DNA of 64,000 nucleotides from Mesorhizobium loti (GTDB taxonomy: Bacteria; Pseudomonadota; Alphaproteobacteria; Rhizobiales; Rhizobiaceae): contig NZ_LPWA01000098.1 of assembly GCF_001510895.1 (NCBI RefSeq), forward strand, positions 1-64,000, in the 5' to 3' direction. Position 1 is the first letter of the stretch. Each line of letters begins with the position of its first letter. Shown here piece by piece: positions 20,146 through 28,749 of the stretch. The notes under the pieces were generated by a model. The model made no database searches. It saw only the letters and a program-made list of their open reading frames with translations, and was not told where the DNA came from. Made by a program: the position numbers and the translations under genes.

Positions 20146-21130
20146 CGTTGCGATTAATCGGCCTCATATCCGGCAGCTTTGAAGAAGTTTCGGCATTCCG
20201 TCGGCTCGAACAGGTGGCAGATGTCGCCGAGCGCTTCGCAAAGTGTGTCGAAGGTTCTGGCCGCCTTCTTTCGCAGCCGCGCCTTGAGTTTTGAATAGGC
20301 CATCTCGATCGGATTGAGGTCGGGCGAGTATGGCGGCAGGAACAGGAGCCAGGCGCCTTTTTGGCGGACCAGCTGGGCTGCGCGCTCGGTCTTGTGGAAT
20401 CCGACATTGTCGAGGATGACGACATCGCCGGGCGACAGCTGGGGAGCAAGCTGCGTTTCGACATAGCCCTCGAAGATGGTGGCATTCATCGGCGCGTTGA
20501 CGATCCAGGGAGCGACAAGACCGTGGCATCGCAGTCCGGCGATGAAGGTCTGCGTCCGCCATTTGCCGAATGGCGCATGCGTCCTGAAGCGCTTGCCCTT
20601 CGGCGCCCAGCCGGTGCGTTTGGTCAGCTTGGTGTTGGTCGACGTCTCATCGATGAAGATCAGCCGCGTCAAAGCCTTGTTGAAGAAGCGCTTTCGCCCC
20701 GCCCGATCCACAACTCACGCGCCTGGCGCACGTCAGCCCGCTGCTGCTCGCTGGCCTGCAGAGTTTTTTTATGACTGAGCCCTAGGCGATTAAGCAGACG
20801 CCCAACATTGGAGCGGTGCACGCTCACCCCGCGCCCCTCCAGTTCGACGCAAAGCTCATCTAGCGTCAGTTCGCCGACCTCAGCCAGCCGTAAGCGAACA
20901 AACTCAGCATGCGGCTCAAGCTTCCCGCCTCCCACATGGCCCTGCCGGCGCGCTTCAAGCGAACCAGTCTGCCGGCGCAGCTTGATCAGATTGTTCACAA
21001 AACGAGGCGAAACGCGGAAATGGCGCGCAGCCTCGCGGTGACCATGTCCCTCATCGACATACGCAACAACACGCCGACGCAACTCAAGCGGTAGCGGCTT
21101 GCCCATCGCGGTTTCCTTTCAACCGCAATG
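20146..21130 (-). mobile_element. IS630-family insertion sequence
   Basis: Bounds are set by a weak terminal inverted repeat: CGTTGCGATT at 20146-20155 against AACCGCAATG at 21121-21130 (8 of 10 matching when inverted). They enclose one transposase in two overlapping frames. A TA dinucleotide, the IS630 target, lies just outside the left end (CTAAAG). It is inserted 44 bases after the ABC transporter operon. The exact ends need comparison with other copies. Confidence 0.6.
20154..21106 (-). CDS. IS630-family transposase, two frames joined by -1 frameshift
   Basis: The first frame (21106 down to 20669) carries the helix-turn-helix part, [40 protein letters not shown] and a linker. The second frame (20711 to 20154) carries the DDE nuclease part: [13 protein letters not shown] (first Asp), [12 protein letters not shown] (second Asp) and [18 protein letters not shown] (catalytic Glu). 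The frames overlap by 43 bases around the G-rich GGGCGGGGCGAAAGC, and the second frame is -1 relative to the first. Many IS630 elements are known to make transposase by programmed frameshifting. Both parts look intact, so the element may be active. Confidence 0.85.
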
Positions 21131-21511
21131 AATCACGAACTCGCAGCAAGGGGAATCTGGAGGCTTCTGTGAGGTCCGTCGGCGCGACGGAGCGGCCGGG
21201 CTGGTTGTCGGACCTCATTGCAAGCCGGATTGAACGGAGCCGCGGGCAGGACTGGCACTATGGGGATTGTGGCCTGGCGCGGCGTTGGGGATCAACTTCG
21301 CCCGGCGGATGGAGGGCGTGTGTGATGCGGCGGCGGCGAAGGATGCCATGGTCGAAGACTGAACCTTGAATGCGCGTACCGTCGGACAGGCTGTTGTGCC
21401 TTCTATCGCCCTGCTGGCTGCTTCCAGCCTTGTGCGGCGGGTCGCGGATTGGCGTGCCGGCGCGCATGGCGTCGGATGGGTCCATTGGTGATGTGGACGC
21501 GCCCGGCATGA
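21131..21511. other. Non-coding segment between the IS630 and IS91 elements
   Basis: About 380 bases with no supported gene. It probably includes the terminal non-coding part of the IS91-type element and remnants of the interrupted sequence. No target duplication or attachment site could be recognised. Confidence 0.4.
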
Positions 21512-22702
21512 TCATGAGGTATCGTTCCAGAAGGAGCTCGGCGGCGCTTGTCCGCATCGCCAGATGGCGAGCGTGGTCATCGTTGCTCCGCAGCATGGGC
21601 AGCGATGCGTTGCCGCAAGGCGCTCGGCGGTGGCAGCGGCGCTTTTGGCCTCTGGCTCGATATCGTCTTGCTGCGGACTGGCCAGCAGTCGGCGGCACAG
21701 GTCGAGCCTGGCGGCGCGATGGCCGTTGGCAAGAAAGCCGTAATGGCGGATGCGGTGGAAGCCGTCGGGCAGCGTGTGCAGGAGGAAGCGGCGGATGAAC
21801 TCGTGCGCGTCGATCGTCATGACCTTCGTCCTGCCGCCATGACGATAATCCCGCCAGCGGAACGCGACGCGATCGTCGTCCATGCCGACCAACCGGGAAT
21901 TGGCGACAGCGACACGATGGGTGTAGCGGCCGAGATAGGAAAGCACCTGTTCCGGTCCACCGAAGGGCGGCTTGGCATAGACCACCCAGTCAAGGCGGCG
22001 CGCCTTGGCCAACAAGCCGGTGAAGGCGGCTGGCTCGGTCAAGCCGGCGAGATCGCCGAAGAACTTGAGGCTGTGCGCGTCGAAGGCCGCTCGCAGCTCC
22101 TCCAGAAAGCGGCGTCGAAACAGGCGCGACAGCACGCGCACGGGCAAAAAGAAGCCCGGCCTGCACGAGATCCAGCGTGTGCCGTCAGGCGAGACGCCAC
22201 CGCCCGGCACGATGCAATGCAGGTGGGGATGGTATGTGAGCGTTTGGCCCCAGCTGTGCAGCACCGCGATGAGGCCGATCTCGGCGCCCAGATGCCTGCG
22301 ATCGGCGGCGATAGTGCGCAGTGTCTCGGCCGCCACCTTGAACAGGATCGTGTAGAGCGCCGTCTTGTTCTGGAAGGCGATCGCGGCGATCTCGGCCGGC
22401 AGCGTGAACACCACGTGGAAGTAAGCGACCGGCAGAAGCTCGGCTTGCCGCGCGGCGAGCCATTGCCGGCAAGCCTGCCCCTGACATTTGGGGCAATGCC
22501 GGTTGCGGCAGGAGTTGTAGGCCACGCGGATCGCCCCGCAGGATCGGCAGCCCTCGACATGGCCGCCGAGTTCGGCCGTCCGGCAGAACTCGATCGCGCT
22601 CATCACACGCCGCTCGACGCGCCCGAGATGGCCGTCATGGGCCTGTCGATACGCCTCGCCATGGCGGCGGAAGATATCCGCCACCTCCAGTCTCGCCGGC
22701 AT
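21512..22702 (-). CDS. IS91-family HUH transposase
   Basis: A 396-residue transposase. An N-terminal zinc-binding domain (GGHVEGCRSCGAIRVAYNSC, then NRHCPKCQG) is followed by the HUH motif in LTYHPHLHCIVPGGG. Later come the tyrosine-bearing segment VLSYLGRYTHRVAVAN and a second cysteine pair HRCPCCG near the C-terminus. It nicks single-stranded DNA for rolling-circle transposition. It starts 13 bases after the recombinase stop. Confidence 0.9.
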   Translation of the reverse strand: MPARLEVADIFRRHGEAYRQAHDGHLGRVERRVMSAIEFCRTAELGGHVEGCRSCGAIRVAYNSCRNRHCPKCQGQACRQWLAARQAELLPVAYFHVVFTLPAEIAAIAFQNKTALYTILFKVAAETLRTIAADRRHLGAEIGLIAVLHSWGQTLTYHPHLHCIVPGGGVSPDGTRWISCRPGFFLPVRVLSRLFRRRFLEELRAAFDAHSLKFFGDLAGLTEPAAFTGLLAKARRLDWVVYAKPPFGGPEQVLSYLGRYTHRVAVANSRLVGMDDDRVAFRWRDYRHGGRTKVMTIDAHEFIRRFLLHTLPDGFHRIRHYGFLANGHRAARLDLCRRLLASPQQDDIEPEAKSAAATAERLAATHRCPCCGATMTTLAIWRCGQAPPSSFWNDTS

Positions 22703-22715
22703 GGGCGGGACCGGA

Positions 22716-23576
22716 TCAGCCCGGCGGCACGACCTCGACGTTCAGCCGGTCGAGCGGGCTCGTCGTGCGCCGGATTAGGCCGTTCGAGACCCTGGTGTAG
22801 CGCGCCGTGCTCGACAGGTTGTTGTGGCCGAGCAGAACCTGGATGATGCGGATGTCGGTGCCGTTCTCCAGAAGATGCGTGGCGAAGGAATGCCTGAGCG
22901 TGTGGACCGTCACGCGCTTGTCGATGCCGGCGGCCGCACGCGCCGAACGACAGGCCGAATACAACACCTGCACATCGATAGGGCGATCGGCGCCGCGGCC
23001 GGGAAACAGCCAGTCCCGCGGCTTCGCCAGCCGCCAGTAGACCCGCAGGATACGCAGAAGCTGCGCCGACAGCATCACGGTGCGGTCCTTGCCGCCCTTG
23101 CCGTGCTCGACCCGGATCACGCCGCGACCGCTGTCGATGTCACCGACCTTCAACCCGACGGTCTCCGAGGCGCGAAGGCCAGCAGCGTAGGCTGTCGTCA
23201 GGGCCGTGCGAGTCTTCAGGCTCGGCACCGCTTCCAGGAACCTGACCACCTCGTCGGCGCTCAACACCACCGGCAGCGTGCGTGGCGAGCGGGCATAGAC
23301 GATCCGCTCCGGGATCTCGGCATGGCCCAACGTCACGCCGTAGAAGAACCGCAGCGCACACACCGTCTGGTTCAGCGCCGGCCACGAAATCCCCGTTGAG
23401 ACCAGATGCACCTGGAAGGCGCGCACGTCCTCAAGGCCAAGCCGGTCAGGGGAGCGGCCAAAGTAGCGCGAAAACTTCGCCACCGCATGCACGTAGGATC
23501 GCTGAGTGGCCGGCGACAGATTGCGGATCGTCATATCCTCGATCATGCGCCGGCGAAGAGGGCTCAACTCGACCAT
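22716..23576 (-). CDS. Tyrosine recombinase (phage-integrase family) of the IS91-type element
   Basis: A 286-residue XerC/D-like integrase. It has an N-terminal SAM-like core-binding domain (SPATQRSYVHAVAKFSRYF). The catalytic domain carries Arg in YAAGLRASETVGL, Lys in GKGGKDR, His-x-x-Arg in HTLRHSFATHL, His in LLGHNN and the tyrosine nucleophile in TARYTRVS. The ATG at 23576 is preferred over a longer frame start because CAGGAGC lies upstream. It may resolve or assist transposition of the element. Confidence 0.9.
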   Translation of the reverse strand: MVELSPLRRRMIEDMTIRNLSPATQRSYVHAVAKFSRYFGRSPDRLGLEDVRAFQVHLVSTGISWPALNQTVCALRFFYGVTLGHAEIPERIVYARSPRTLPVVLSADEVVRFLEAVPSLKTRTALTTAYAAGLRASETVGLKVGDIDSGRGVIRVEHGKGGKDRTVMLSAQLLRILRVYWRLAKPRDWLFPGRGADRPIDVQVLYSACRSARAAAGIDKRVTVHTLRHSFATHLLENGTDIRIIQVLLGHNNLSSTARYTRVSNGLIRRTTSPLDRLNVEVVPPG

Positions 23577-23692
23577 CTCATTGCTCCTGTTCTCGAGATT
23601 GCGCTTCAACAGCCGCAATCCTTCAAAACAGAAGCGTCACCCGCAAACCGATCCGCCAAATGCCGCGTCAGCGGCTTCGTTCAATCCTGAAT

Positions 23693-23772
23693 CCTTTAAA
23701 ACGCGACACGCTTTAAAATGGCGGACATGGTTTTCCGTCCGGAATTGTGCCCGTGAAACGGTGAACCGCTCT
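23693..23772. repeat. Partial copy of dispersed intergenic palindromic repeats
   Basis: The segment holds ACGCGACACGCTTTAAAA (23701-23718), then GGTTTTCCGTCCGGAATTG and GTGAAACGGTGAACCGCTCTAG. These match pieces of the repeats at 41,281-41,470, 50,609-50,717 and 62,211-62,310. The copy is degenerate and lacks the left arm of the large hairpin. It ends in the stop codon of the next gene. Confidence 0.6.
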
Positions 23773-24124
23773 AGAAGCAGCGAACGTCGGCTTCCGCTTG
23801 AGCGCGCTTCAACTCCGTTCGCGCGGCTTTCGCCGGCGCGCTTTCGCGAAACAGGCCTGCATTTTCGCCCGTCGTCAGAGACATGCTCTTGAAGGTCTCG
23901 GCCCTCTCATAATGGTCGTAAGGAAGGATCGAGGCGATGACATCGATTGAGCAGGAACAACTCTCCAACGCCTGACGCGTCTGGCCATTCGTCTGCATGC
24001 AGCCGAGCACATAGTCTACGACCGTCGCCGTCGGGTAGTCTCCCGCAACGCCGGCCGGATTTGCAAGGACCGGTGTCGGTGCAAGGAGGAGCGGCAGGAT
24101 CGAAAATCCAACATATCTGATCAT
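23771..24124 (-). CDS. Small exported cysteine-containing protein next to xoxF
   Basis: A 117-residue protein with a signal peptide (RYVGFSILPLLLAPTPVLA) and ATG 24124 preceded by CAGGAGGAATTCTC. The mature part contains VVDYVLGCMQTNGQTRQAL followed by ESCSCSIDVIASILPYDHYERAE and ends with a further cysteine (DVRCF). Four cysteines suggest disulfides or a bound metal. I recognise it only as a conserved type seen near PQQ-methanol oxidation genes, without known function. It is divergent from xoxF across a 692-base region. Confidence 0.7.
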   Translation of the reverse strand: MIRYVGFSILPLLLAPTPVLANPAGVAGDYPTATVVDYVLGCMQTNGQTRQALESCSCSIDVIASILPYDHYERAETFKSMSLTTGENAGLFRESAPAKAARTELKRAQAEADVRCF

Positions 24125-24816
24125 GAGAATTCCTCCTGTTGCCGGGGCGCGGTGCATCGAGACTGCATCACCGCGCCAGTTGGCGACATGCTGAAAGCCC
24201 GGTCAACCTCTCATCGCCTCCATATAGGACCAAAGGAGGATTGCCCGGCCCATCGCCAACTGCGTTTCGGGGCATCTTCATGACCCGTCCCGCATCCATC
24301 TTCCTAGGTTCTTTCCACACCTCGCTCACTACCGACAGCCAATAAGGGTCATCGCCAACACGGTCGCTAAAATATGTCGAAATAAATCCAATTTCTATCA
24401 CATGGATAATACATCGAAGTATGATCCCTAAATTTTTATTCTCCGATCGCCACCATTCTACGGCCTGGGGTCGTGAAAAGTTTCTATTATTCTTCTATAT
24501 ATTGCGACGCAACAAAAAATATTGCAGTGCAAAATTTCCAGAAGGGTTTTTCCTTGCCTGACATTTTGCAATGACATAGCCTTACATCGTTTCCGGCTTC
24601 AAGGACGCCGCTGTAATTCGGGAGCGGCGGCAGTCTTTCGTAGGCCAATTGGGTGGGTACAGGGCTAGGCTAGATAGGTAGAGGTCAGAAATGTTCCTCT
24701 GCTGAACTGGTTTAGGTCGTGACACGCTGCCGGAAATACTTCCCTAAATGAATCGCTTGAACAAGCTCTTGCGAGCTTGAAGTTCGATTTCTTGTTGTCA
24801 ACCTGGGAGGATTTTA
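24125..24816. promoter_or_regulatory. Upstream region of xoxF with paired palindromes
   Basis: A 692-base region with no supported gene, AT-rich from about 24,380 to 24,550. Two perfect 11-base palindromes, TTGCGACGCAA (24502-24512) and TTGCAGTGCAA (24522-24532), share the form TTGC-N3-GCAA and have centres exactly 20 bases apart. A related half-site, ATTTTGCAATGAC, lies at 24563-24575. A possible sigma-70-like promoter, TTGCCT (24554-24559) with TAGCCT 17 bases on, would start transcription near 24,590 and give a leader of over 200 bases. GGGAGG at 24805-24810 is the xoxF ribosome binding site. Confidence 0.6.
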
Positions 24817-26718
24817 ATGCGCGCACTTACGCAAGCTACCTACATCGCAACGACCTCTGCGCTACTGTCGTTCGGCGCGCTCTATACAGCGTCAGCCAAC
24901 GAAGAACTCGCGAAAATGGCCGAAAACCCGAAAGACTGGGTGATGCAGACCGGCGATTACGCCAACACCCGATATTCCAAGCTCAAGCAGATCACCAAGG
25001 AAAACGTGAAGAACCTGCAGGTCAAATGGACCTTCTCGACTGGCGTGCTGCGCGGCCATGAGGGCGGACCATTGATCATCGGCGACGTGATGTATGTTCA
25101 CGCACCGTTCCCGAACACCGTCTATGCTCTCGATCTCAACAAGGACGGAAAGATCCTCTGGAAGTACGAGCCCAAGCAGGACACGAACGTCATTCCGATC
25201 ATGTGCTGCGATACGGTCAATCGCGGCGTCGCCTACGGAGACGGCAAGATCATTCTCAACCAGGCCGACACCACCGTCGTTGCGCTCGACGCCAAGACCG
25301 GCAAAGTCGTGTGGTCGGTCAAGAACGGCGAAAACACCGACGGCGGAAAGGGTGAATCCGGCACGTCGGCGCCCGTGGTCGTCAAGGACAAGGTTCTCGT
25401 CGGTGTCTCCGGCGCGGAATTCGGCGTCCGCGGCTGGTTGGCCGCCTACAATCTGAAGGATGGCAAGCTCGCCTGGAAGGCTTATTCGGAAGGTCCGGAT
25501 GCAGACACCCTGCTCGACCCCGAGAAGACCACACAGCTTGGCAAGCCGGTCGGAAAGGACTCCGGCACGAATACTTGGGAGGGCGAACAGTGGAAGACGG
25601 GAGGCGGCACGACATGGGGATGGTATTCCTATGATCCCAAGCTCAACCTCGTCTACTACGGCACCGGCAATCCCTCGACCTGGAACCCGGTTCAGCGCCC
25701 CGGAGACAATCGCTGGTCGATGACCATCTTCGCCCGCGATGCCGATACCGGCATGGCCAAATGGGTCTACCAGATGACCCCACATGACGAATGGGACTAT
25801 GACGGTATCAACGAGATGATCCTGGTCGACGGCATGGAGGTCAAAGGCAAAAAGCATGATGTGCTGGTGCATTTCGACCGCAACGGTTTCGCCTACACCA
25901 TGGATCGCGCCACCGGCGACCTTCTCGTTGCCAAGAAGTACGATCCGGCGGTGAACTGGGCGACTGAGGTCAACATGGACCCCAAGAGCAAGGAATACGG
26001 CCGTCCGCAGGTCGTGGCGAAATATTCGACCCAGCAGAACGGTGAAGACACCAACTCGACGGGTATCTGCCCGGCAGCGCTTGGAACCAAGGACCAGCAG
26101 CCGGCCGCCTACTCGCCGAAGACCGGGCTGTTCTATGTGCCGACCAACCATGTGTGCATGGACTATGAGCCATATAAGGTGAGCTACACGGCCGGCCAGC
26201 CTTATGTGGGCGCCACGGTGTCGATGTATCCTGCGCCTGGCGGTGACGGCAATATGGGCAACTTCATTGCCTGGGATGCTGCCAAGGGCGAGATCGTGTG
26301 GTCAAAGCCCGAGCAGTTCTCGGTGTGGTCGGGCGCGCTGGCGACCGCTGGCGACGTCATCTTCTACGGAACGCTTGAAGGCTACATCAAGGCGGTCGAT
26401 GAGAAGGGCAAGGAACTCTATAAGTTCAAGACCCCGTCCGGCATCATCGGCAACGTCACGCCTTTCGAGCATGACGGCAAGCAGTACATCGCCGTTCTGT
26501 CCGGCGTCGGCGGATGGGCCGGCATCGGCCTCGCCGGCGGGCTGCTGTCACCCGATAACGCCGCTGCCTGGCATGGCGCCGTCGATCAGGGCCGCGCTCA
26601 AGGCGATCAGGCCGCGGTCGTTGGAACTGCCGGTCTCGGAGCAGTCGGTGGCTACGCGGCACTTGCCGACTACACGACGCTGGGCGGCCAGCTGACCGTC
26701 TTCGGTCTTCCGGACTGA
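24817..26718 (+). CDS. xoxF: Lanthanide-dependent methanol dehydrogenase, PQQ-containing
   Basis: A 633-residue periplasmic quinoprotein. The signal peptide ends near residue 27 (LYTASA-NEE). The eight-bladed propeller shows repeated DAKTGKVVW-type tryptophan-docking motifs, and the adjacent cysteines that contact PQQ are C130-C131 ([10 protein letters not shown]). [11 protein letters not shown] holds the catalytic aspartate D327 and, two residues on, D329. That second aspartate ligates the lanthanide in XoxF enzymes and is absent from calcium-dependent MxaF. The enzyme oxidises methanol to formaldehyde and passes electrons to a cytochrome c. It is followed by its cytochrome, xoxJ and the pqq genes. 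Overall pattern fits the XoxF5 clade, which I did not test. Confidence 0.95.
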   Translation: MRALTQATYIATTSALLSFGALYTASANEELAKMAENPKDWVMQTGDYANTRYSKLKQITKENVKNLQVKWTFSTGVLRGHEGGPLIIGDVMYVHAPFPNTVYALDLNKDGKILWKYEPKQDTNVIPIMCCDTVNRGVAYGDGKIILNQADTTVVALDAKTGKVVWSVKNGENTDGGKGESGTSAPVVVKDKVLVGVSGAEFGVRGWLAAYNLKDGKLAWKAYSEGPDADTLLDPEKTTQLGKPVGKDSGTNTWEGEQWKTGGGTTWGWYSYDPKLNLVYYGTGNPSTWNPVQRPGDNRWSMTIFARDADTGMAKWVYQMTPHDEWDYDGINEMILVDGMEVKGKKHDVLVHFDRNGFAYTMDRATGDLLVAKKYDPAVNWATEVNMDPKSKEYGRPQVVAKYSTQQNGEDTNSTGICPAALGTKDQQPAAYSPKTGLFYVPTNHVCMDYEPYKVSYTAGQPYVGATVSMYPAPGGDGNMGNFIAWDAAKGEIVWSKPEQFSVWSGALATAGDVIFYGTLEGYIKAVDEKGKELYKFKTPSGIIGNVTPFEHDGKQYIAVLSGVGGWAGIGLAGGLLSPDNAAAWHGAVDQGRAQGDQAAVVGTAGLGAVGGYAALADYTTLGGQLTVFGLPD

Positions 26719-26756
26719 TATCCGGAACGGCCTTAGAGACCGAAGGCCTGAAAATA

Positions 26757-26793
26757 CGAGAGCCCGGATCATCCGGAGATTTCCGGGCTCTCG
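26757..26793 (+). terminator. Hairpin terminator after xoxF
   Basis: A perfect 12-base-pair inverted repeat, CGAGAGCCCGGA (26757-26768) and TCCGGGCTCTCG (26782-26793), starts 39 bases after the xoxF stop. The following T run is short (ATTTG). It may stop transcription only partly, lowering expression of the cytochrome and xoxJ relative to xoxF, or protect the xoxF mRNA 3' end. Confidence 0.65.
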
Positions 26794-26873
26794 ATTTGCC
26801 GCGCATCCCAAAACATCGATCAATGCCGCGGCGCGACAACCCTTTGTCCTTGGCAAAAGAAGGAAGCGTCTGA

Positions 26874-27397
26874 ATGTTTGTTCGCATTGCAATTTCCGTT
26901 CTCGCCCTGCTCTTCTGCCTCTGGCCGGCTCAAGTCTGGCGCGGGCCGAGGACAGCGCCGAAAAAGCCAAGGTGGTGAAGGATGAGGGCGGCAAGTATTT
27001 GGACGCGGATGGAAATCCAACCTACAAGATCGAGAACGGAACCGTGGATTGGTATACGTTCAGCGGTTATCGCCGCTATCATTCGGACTGCCATGTCTGT
27101 CATGGACAGGACGGAACGGGTTCGAGCTACGCGCCGGCCCTGGCGAACAGCCTGAAAAACATCGACTACCCCACTTTCCTCTCGATCGTCGCCCAGGGCC
27201 GCAAGAATACCGCCAACGGCAAGGAAAACGTCATGCCTGCCTTCGGCGACAACAAGAACGTCTATTGCTACCTGGACGATCTCTACGTCTATCTGCGCGC
27301 CCGCGCCGATGGCGCGGCACCCCGCGGAAGGCCGCCCAAGCACGAAGACAAGGCTCAGGCGGCGAAGGATGCCGAAAAAACCTGCATGGGTGGATGA
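26874..27397 (+). pseudogene. Methanol-metabolism c-type cytochrome (XoxG-like), frameshifted in the signal peptide
   Basis: The body of about 140 residues, with haem motif CHVCH in RYHSDCHVCHGQDGTG and axial methionine in NVMPAFG, is the four-cysteine cytochrome family linked to methanol oxidation. Its frame has no usual start before GTG 26972, which would remove the signal peptide. ATG 26874, with AAGGAAG upstream, opens a signal peptide (FVRIAISVLALLFC) in another frame. One base added near 26917-26925 joins it to LAGSSLARAEDSAEKAK. A periplasmic cytochrome needs that signal, so this is either a missing base in the read or an inactive gene. It would accept electrons from XoxF. Confidence 0.82.
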
Positions 27398-27398
27398 C

Positions 27399-28289
27399 AT
27401 GACCGGCGGTGACGCATCCAAGCCACGCGTTATCTTGCTGATCCTCGGCGCGCTCGCCATGTCGCCCGCGCTCGCCATGTCGCCGACGAACGCCCAGGCG
27501 CAAGGCGCGGGCCTCGGGGCCGCGGGCGAACTGGTCGATCCGGATACGCTGCGCGTCTGCGCCGATCCTTCGAACATGCCGTTCACCGACCAGAGCGGCC
27601 AGGGTTTCGAAAACAAGCTGGCTGAGCTGGTTGCCAGGAAGACGGGAAGAAAGTCGGTCGCCTACACATGGTTTCCAACCGTCATAGGCTTCGTGCGCAA
27701 CACGCTTGCTGCCAACCGGTGCGACGTCATCATGGGCTATGCGCAAGGTGATGAGCTGGTGCAGAACACCAACGCTTACTATCGCTCCTCCTATGTGCTT
27801 GTGCATCCGAAGGGCGACGACCTCGAGGGTGTCGAGACGATCGAGGATCCGAAACTCACCGGCAAGAGGATTGGCGTCGTCGAACGCACGCCGCCAACTG
27901 CCAACATGGCCGCCAACAAACTCTTGCGAACGGCAAAAATCTACCCGCTGGCCGTCGATACGCGCGTCACCCCGTCAATGGGAGAGGTCGTGATCAAGGA
28001 CATGCTTGCCGGCAAGATCGACGCAGCGATCCTGTGGGGACCGATGGCAGGCTACTATGCCAAGCAACTCAAGGCGGATGTCGCGATCGTCCCACTGGTC
28101 AAGGAAAAGACCGGCTCGCGCATGTCCTACCGCATCACCATGGGAGTGCGTCCATCCGATCAGGAATGGAAGCGTACGCTCAACAAGGTGATCCGGGAAA
28201 ACCAGGCAGAGATCAACAAGCTCCTGCTCGACTACAACGTGCCGTTGATAGACGAACATGACAACGCGATCACGGCAGCGCCGGGATGA
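27399..28289 (+). CDS. xoxJ: XoxJ/MxaJ-type periplasmic binding protein of methanol dehydrogenase
   Basis: A 296-residue exported protein of the extracellular solute-binding family 3 fold, of the quinoprotein-dehydrogenase-associated type. Signal peptide: KPRVILLILGALAMSPALAMS. Family segments include LRVCADPSNMPFTDQSGQGFENKLAEL, CDVIMGYAQGDELVQNTNAYYRS and ILWGPMAGYYAKQ. XoxJ is thought to help activate or mature XoxF; the detailed role is unresolved. ATG 27399 lies one base after the cytochrome stop, with GGGTGGA upstream. Confidence 0.9.
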   Translation: MTGGDASKPRVILLILGALAMSPALAMSPTNAQAQGAGLGAAGELVDPDTLRVCADPSNMPFTDQSGQGFENKLAELVARKTGRKSVAYTWFPTVIGFVRNTLAANRCDVIMGYAQGDELVQNTNAYYRSSYVLVHPKGDDLEGVETIEDPKLTGKRIGVVERTPPTANMAANKLLRTAKIYPLAVDTRVTPSMGEVVIKDMLAGKIDAAILWGPMAGYYAKQLKADVAIVPLVKEKTGSRMSYRITMGVRPSDQEWKRTLNKVIRENQAEINKLLLDYNVPLIDEHDNAITAAPG

Positions 28290-28427
28290 TCTTGGTCGGT
28301 GCGAAACGGGACAGGTGATGGAGGGAAGGAATCGATCTTCGAGCCAGATAGTTGTGCCTTTCATATTTGTTTTTGGTTGTTTGAGAACCCAGTATTTCAT
28401 TTGTCCATTTGTGAGTTGATGGACGAG

Positions 28428-28480
28428 CCATTGCATTGCCCGCAATGGCGCCAACGACACGACCAGCCCCTTCGGGCTGG
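28428..28480 (+). promoter_or_regulatory. Two hairpins in the pqqA leader
   Basis: CCATTGC (28428-28434) pairs with GCAATGG (28442-28448), and CCAGCCC (28463-28469) pairs with GGGCTGG (28474-28480) around a CTTC loop. The second hairpin ends a few bases before the pqqA ribosome binding site (AGAGGAG, 28485-28491). They could influence pqqA translation or mRNA stability. The role is inference. Confidence 0.5.
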
Positions 28481-28497
28481 CAGAAGAGGAGAATGCC

Positions 28498-28596
28498 ATG
28501 AAGAAGAAGAGCTGGAAGAAACCGACCATGTGCCAGGTCGCTGCGGGCTTCGAAATTTCGCGGTATCTGCCTGCTGAAATTCCTCCCAGGAAGTAG
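28498..28596 (+). CDS. pqqA: Coenzyme PQQ precursor peptide PqqA
   Basis: A 32-residue peptide, beginning MKKKSWKKPTMCQ and continuing AAGFEISRYLPAE. The conserved glutamate and tyrosine, spaced E-x3-Y in FEISRY, are the residues PqqE cross-links and from which PQQ is built. AGAGGAG lies seven bases upstream of ATG 28498. It precedes pqqB, C, D and E in order. The length is somewhat longer than the roughly 23-residue short forms but within the family's range. Confidence 0.93.
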   Translation: MKKKSWKKPTMCQVAAGFEISRYLPAEIPPRK

Positions 28597-28603
28597 GCCG
28601 CAA

Positions 28604-28637
28604 AGGTGCATGTCCCTGGCAACAGGGGCATGCACCT
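28604..28637 (+). terminator. Strong hairpin between pqqA and pqqB
   Basis: A 15-base-pair stem, AGGTGCATGTCCCTG (28604-28618) with CAGGGGCATGCACCT (28623-28637), contains one G-T wobble and encloses a GCAA loop of the stable GNRA type. It starts eight bases after the pqqA stop and is not followed by a T run. It is therefore more likely a partial attenuator or mRNA-protecting element than a full terminator. It would give more PqqA than biosynthetic enzymes. Confidence 0.7.
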
Positions 28638-28749
28638 CCTTGCCGCGTGAGGTCTTCGCGACGGGCTTTGCCGCGGGAAAGGCGGGCGCAAAGCCGTTTA
28701 CCGCCGTGAATTTTCTGCCGGTCGAATGGGCCGCGGAGCAGGCATTGCC

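Larger units (their letters stand above)
21512..23576 (-). mobile_element. IS91-type element with transposase and tyrosine recombinase
   Basis: Two same-strand genes 13 bases apart: a tyrosine recombinase first, then a HUH transposase. This pairing is a known IS91-related arrangement, in which transposition is by rolling circle. The element has no terminal inverted repeats in the usual sense, and its true ends were not located; the coordinates given are those of the two genes. Confidence 0.65.

Noticed and set aside
20154-21106. Treating the IS630 transposase as a broken gene
   Set aside because: Two-frame transposases joined by -1 frameshifting are common in this family and all catalytic residues are present.
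24892-26151. 419-codon open frame on the minus strand across xoxF
   Set aside because: Opposite a clear quinoprotein; histidine- and valine-rich shadow without domain pattern.
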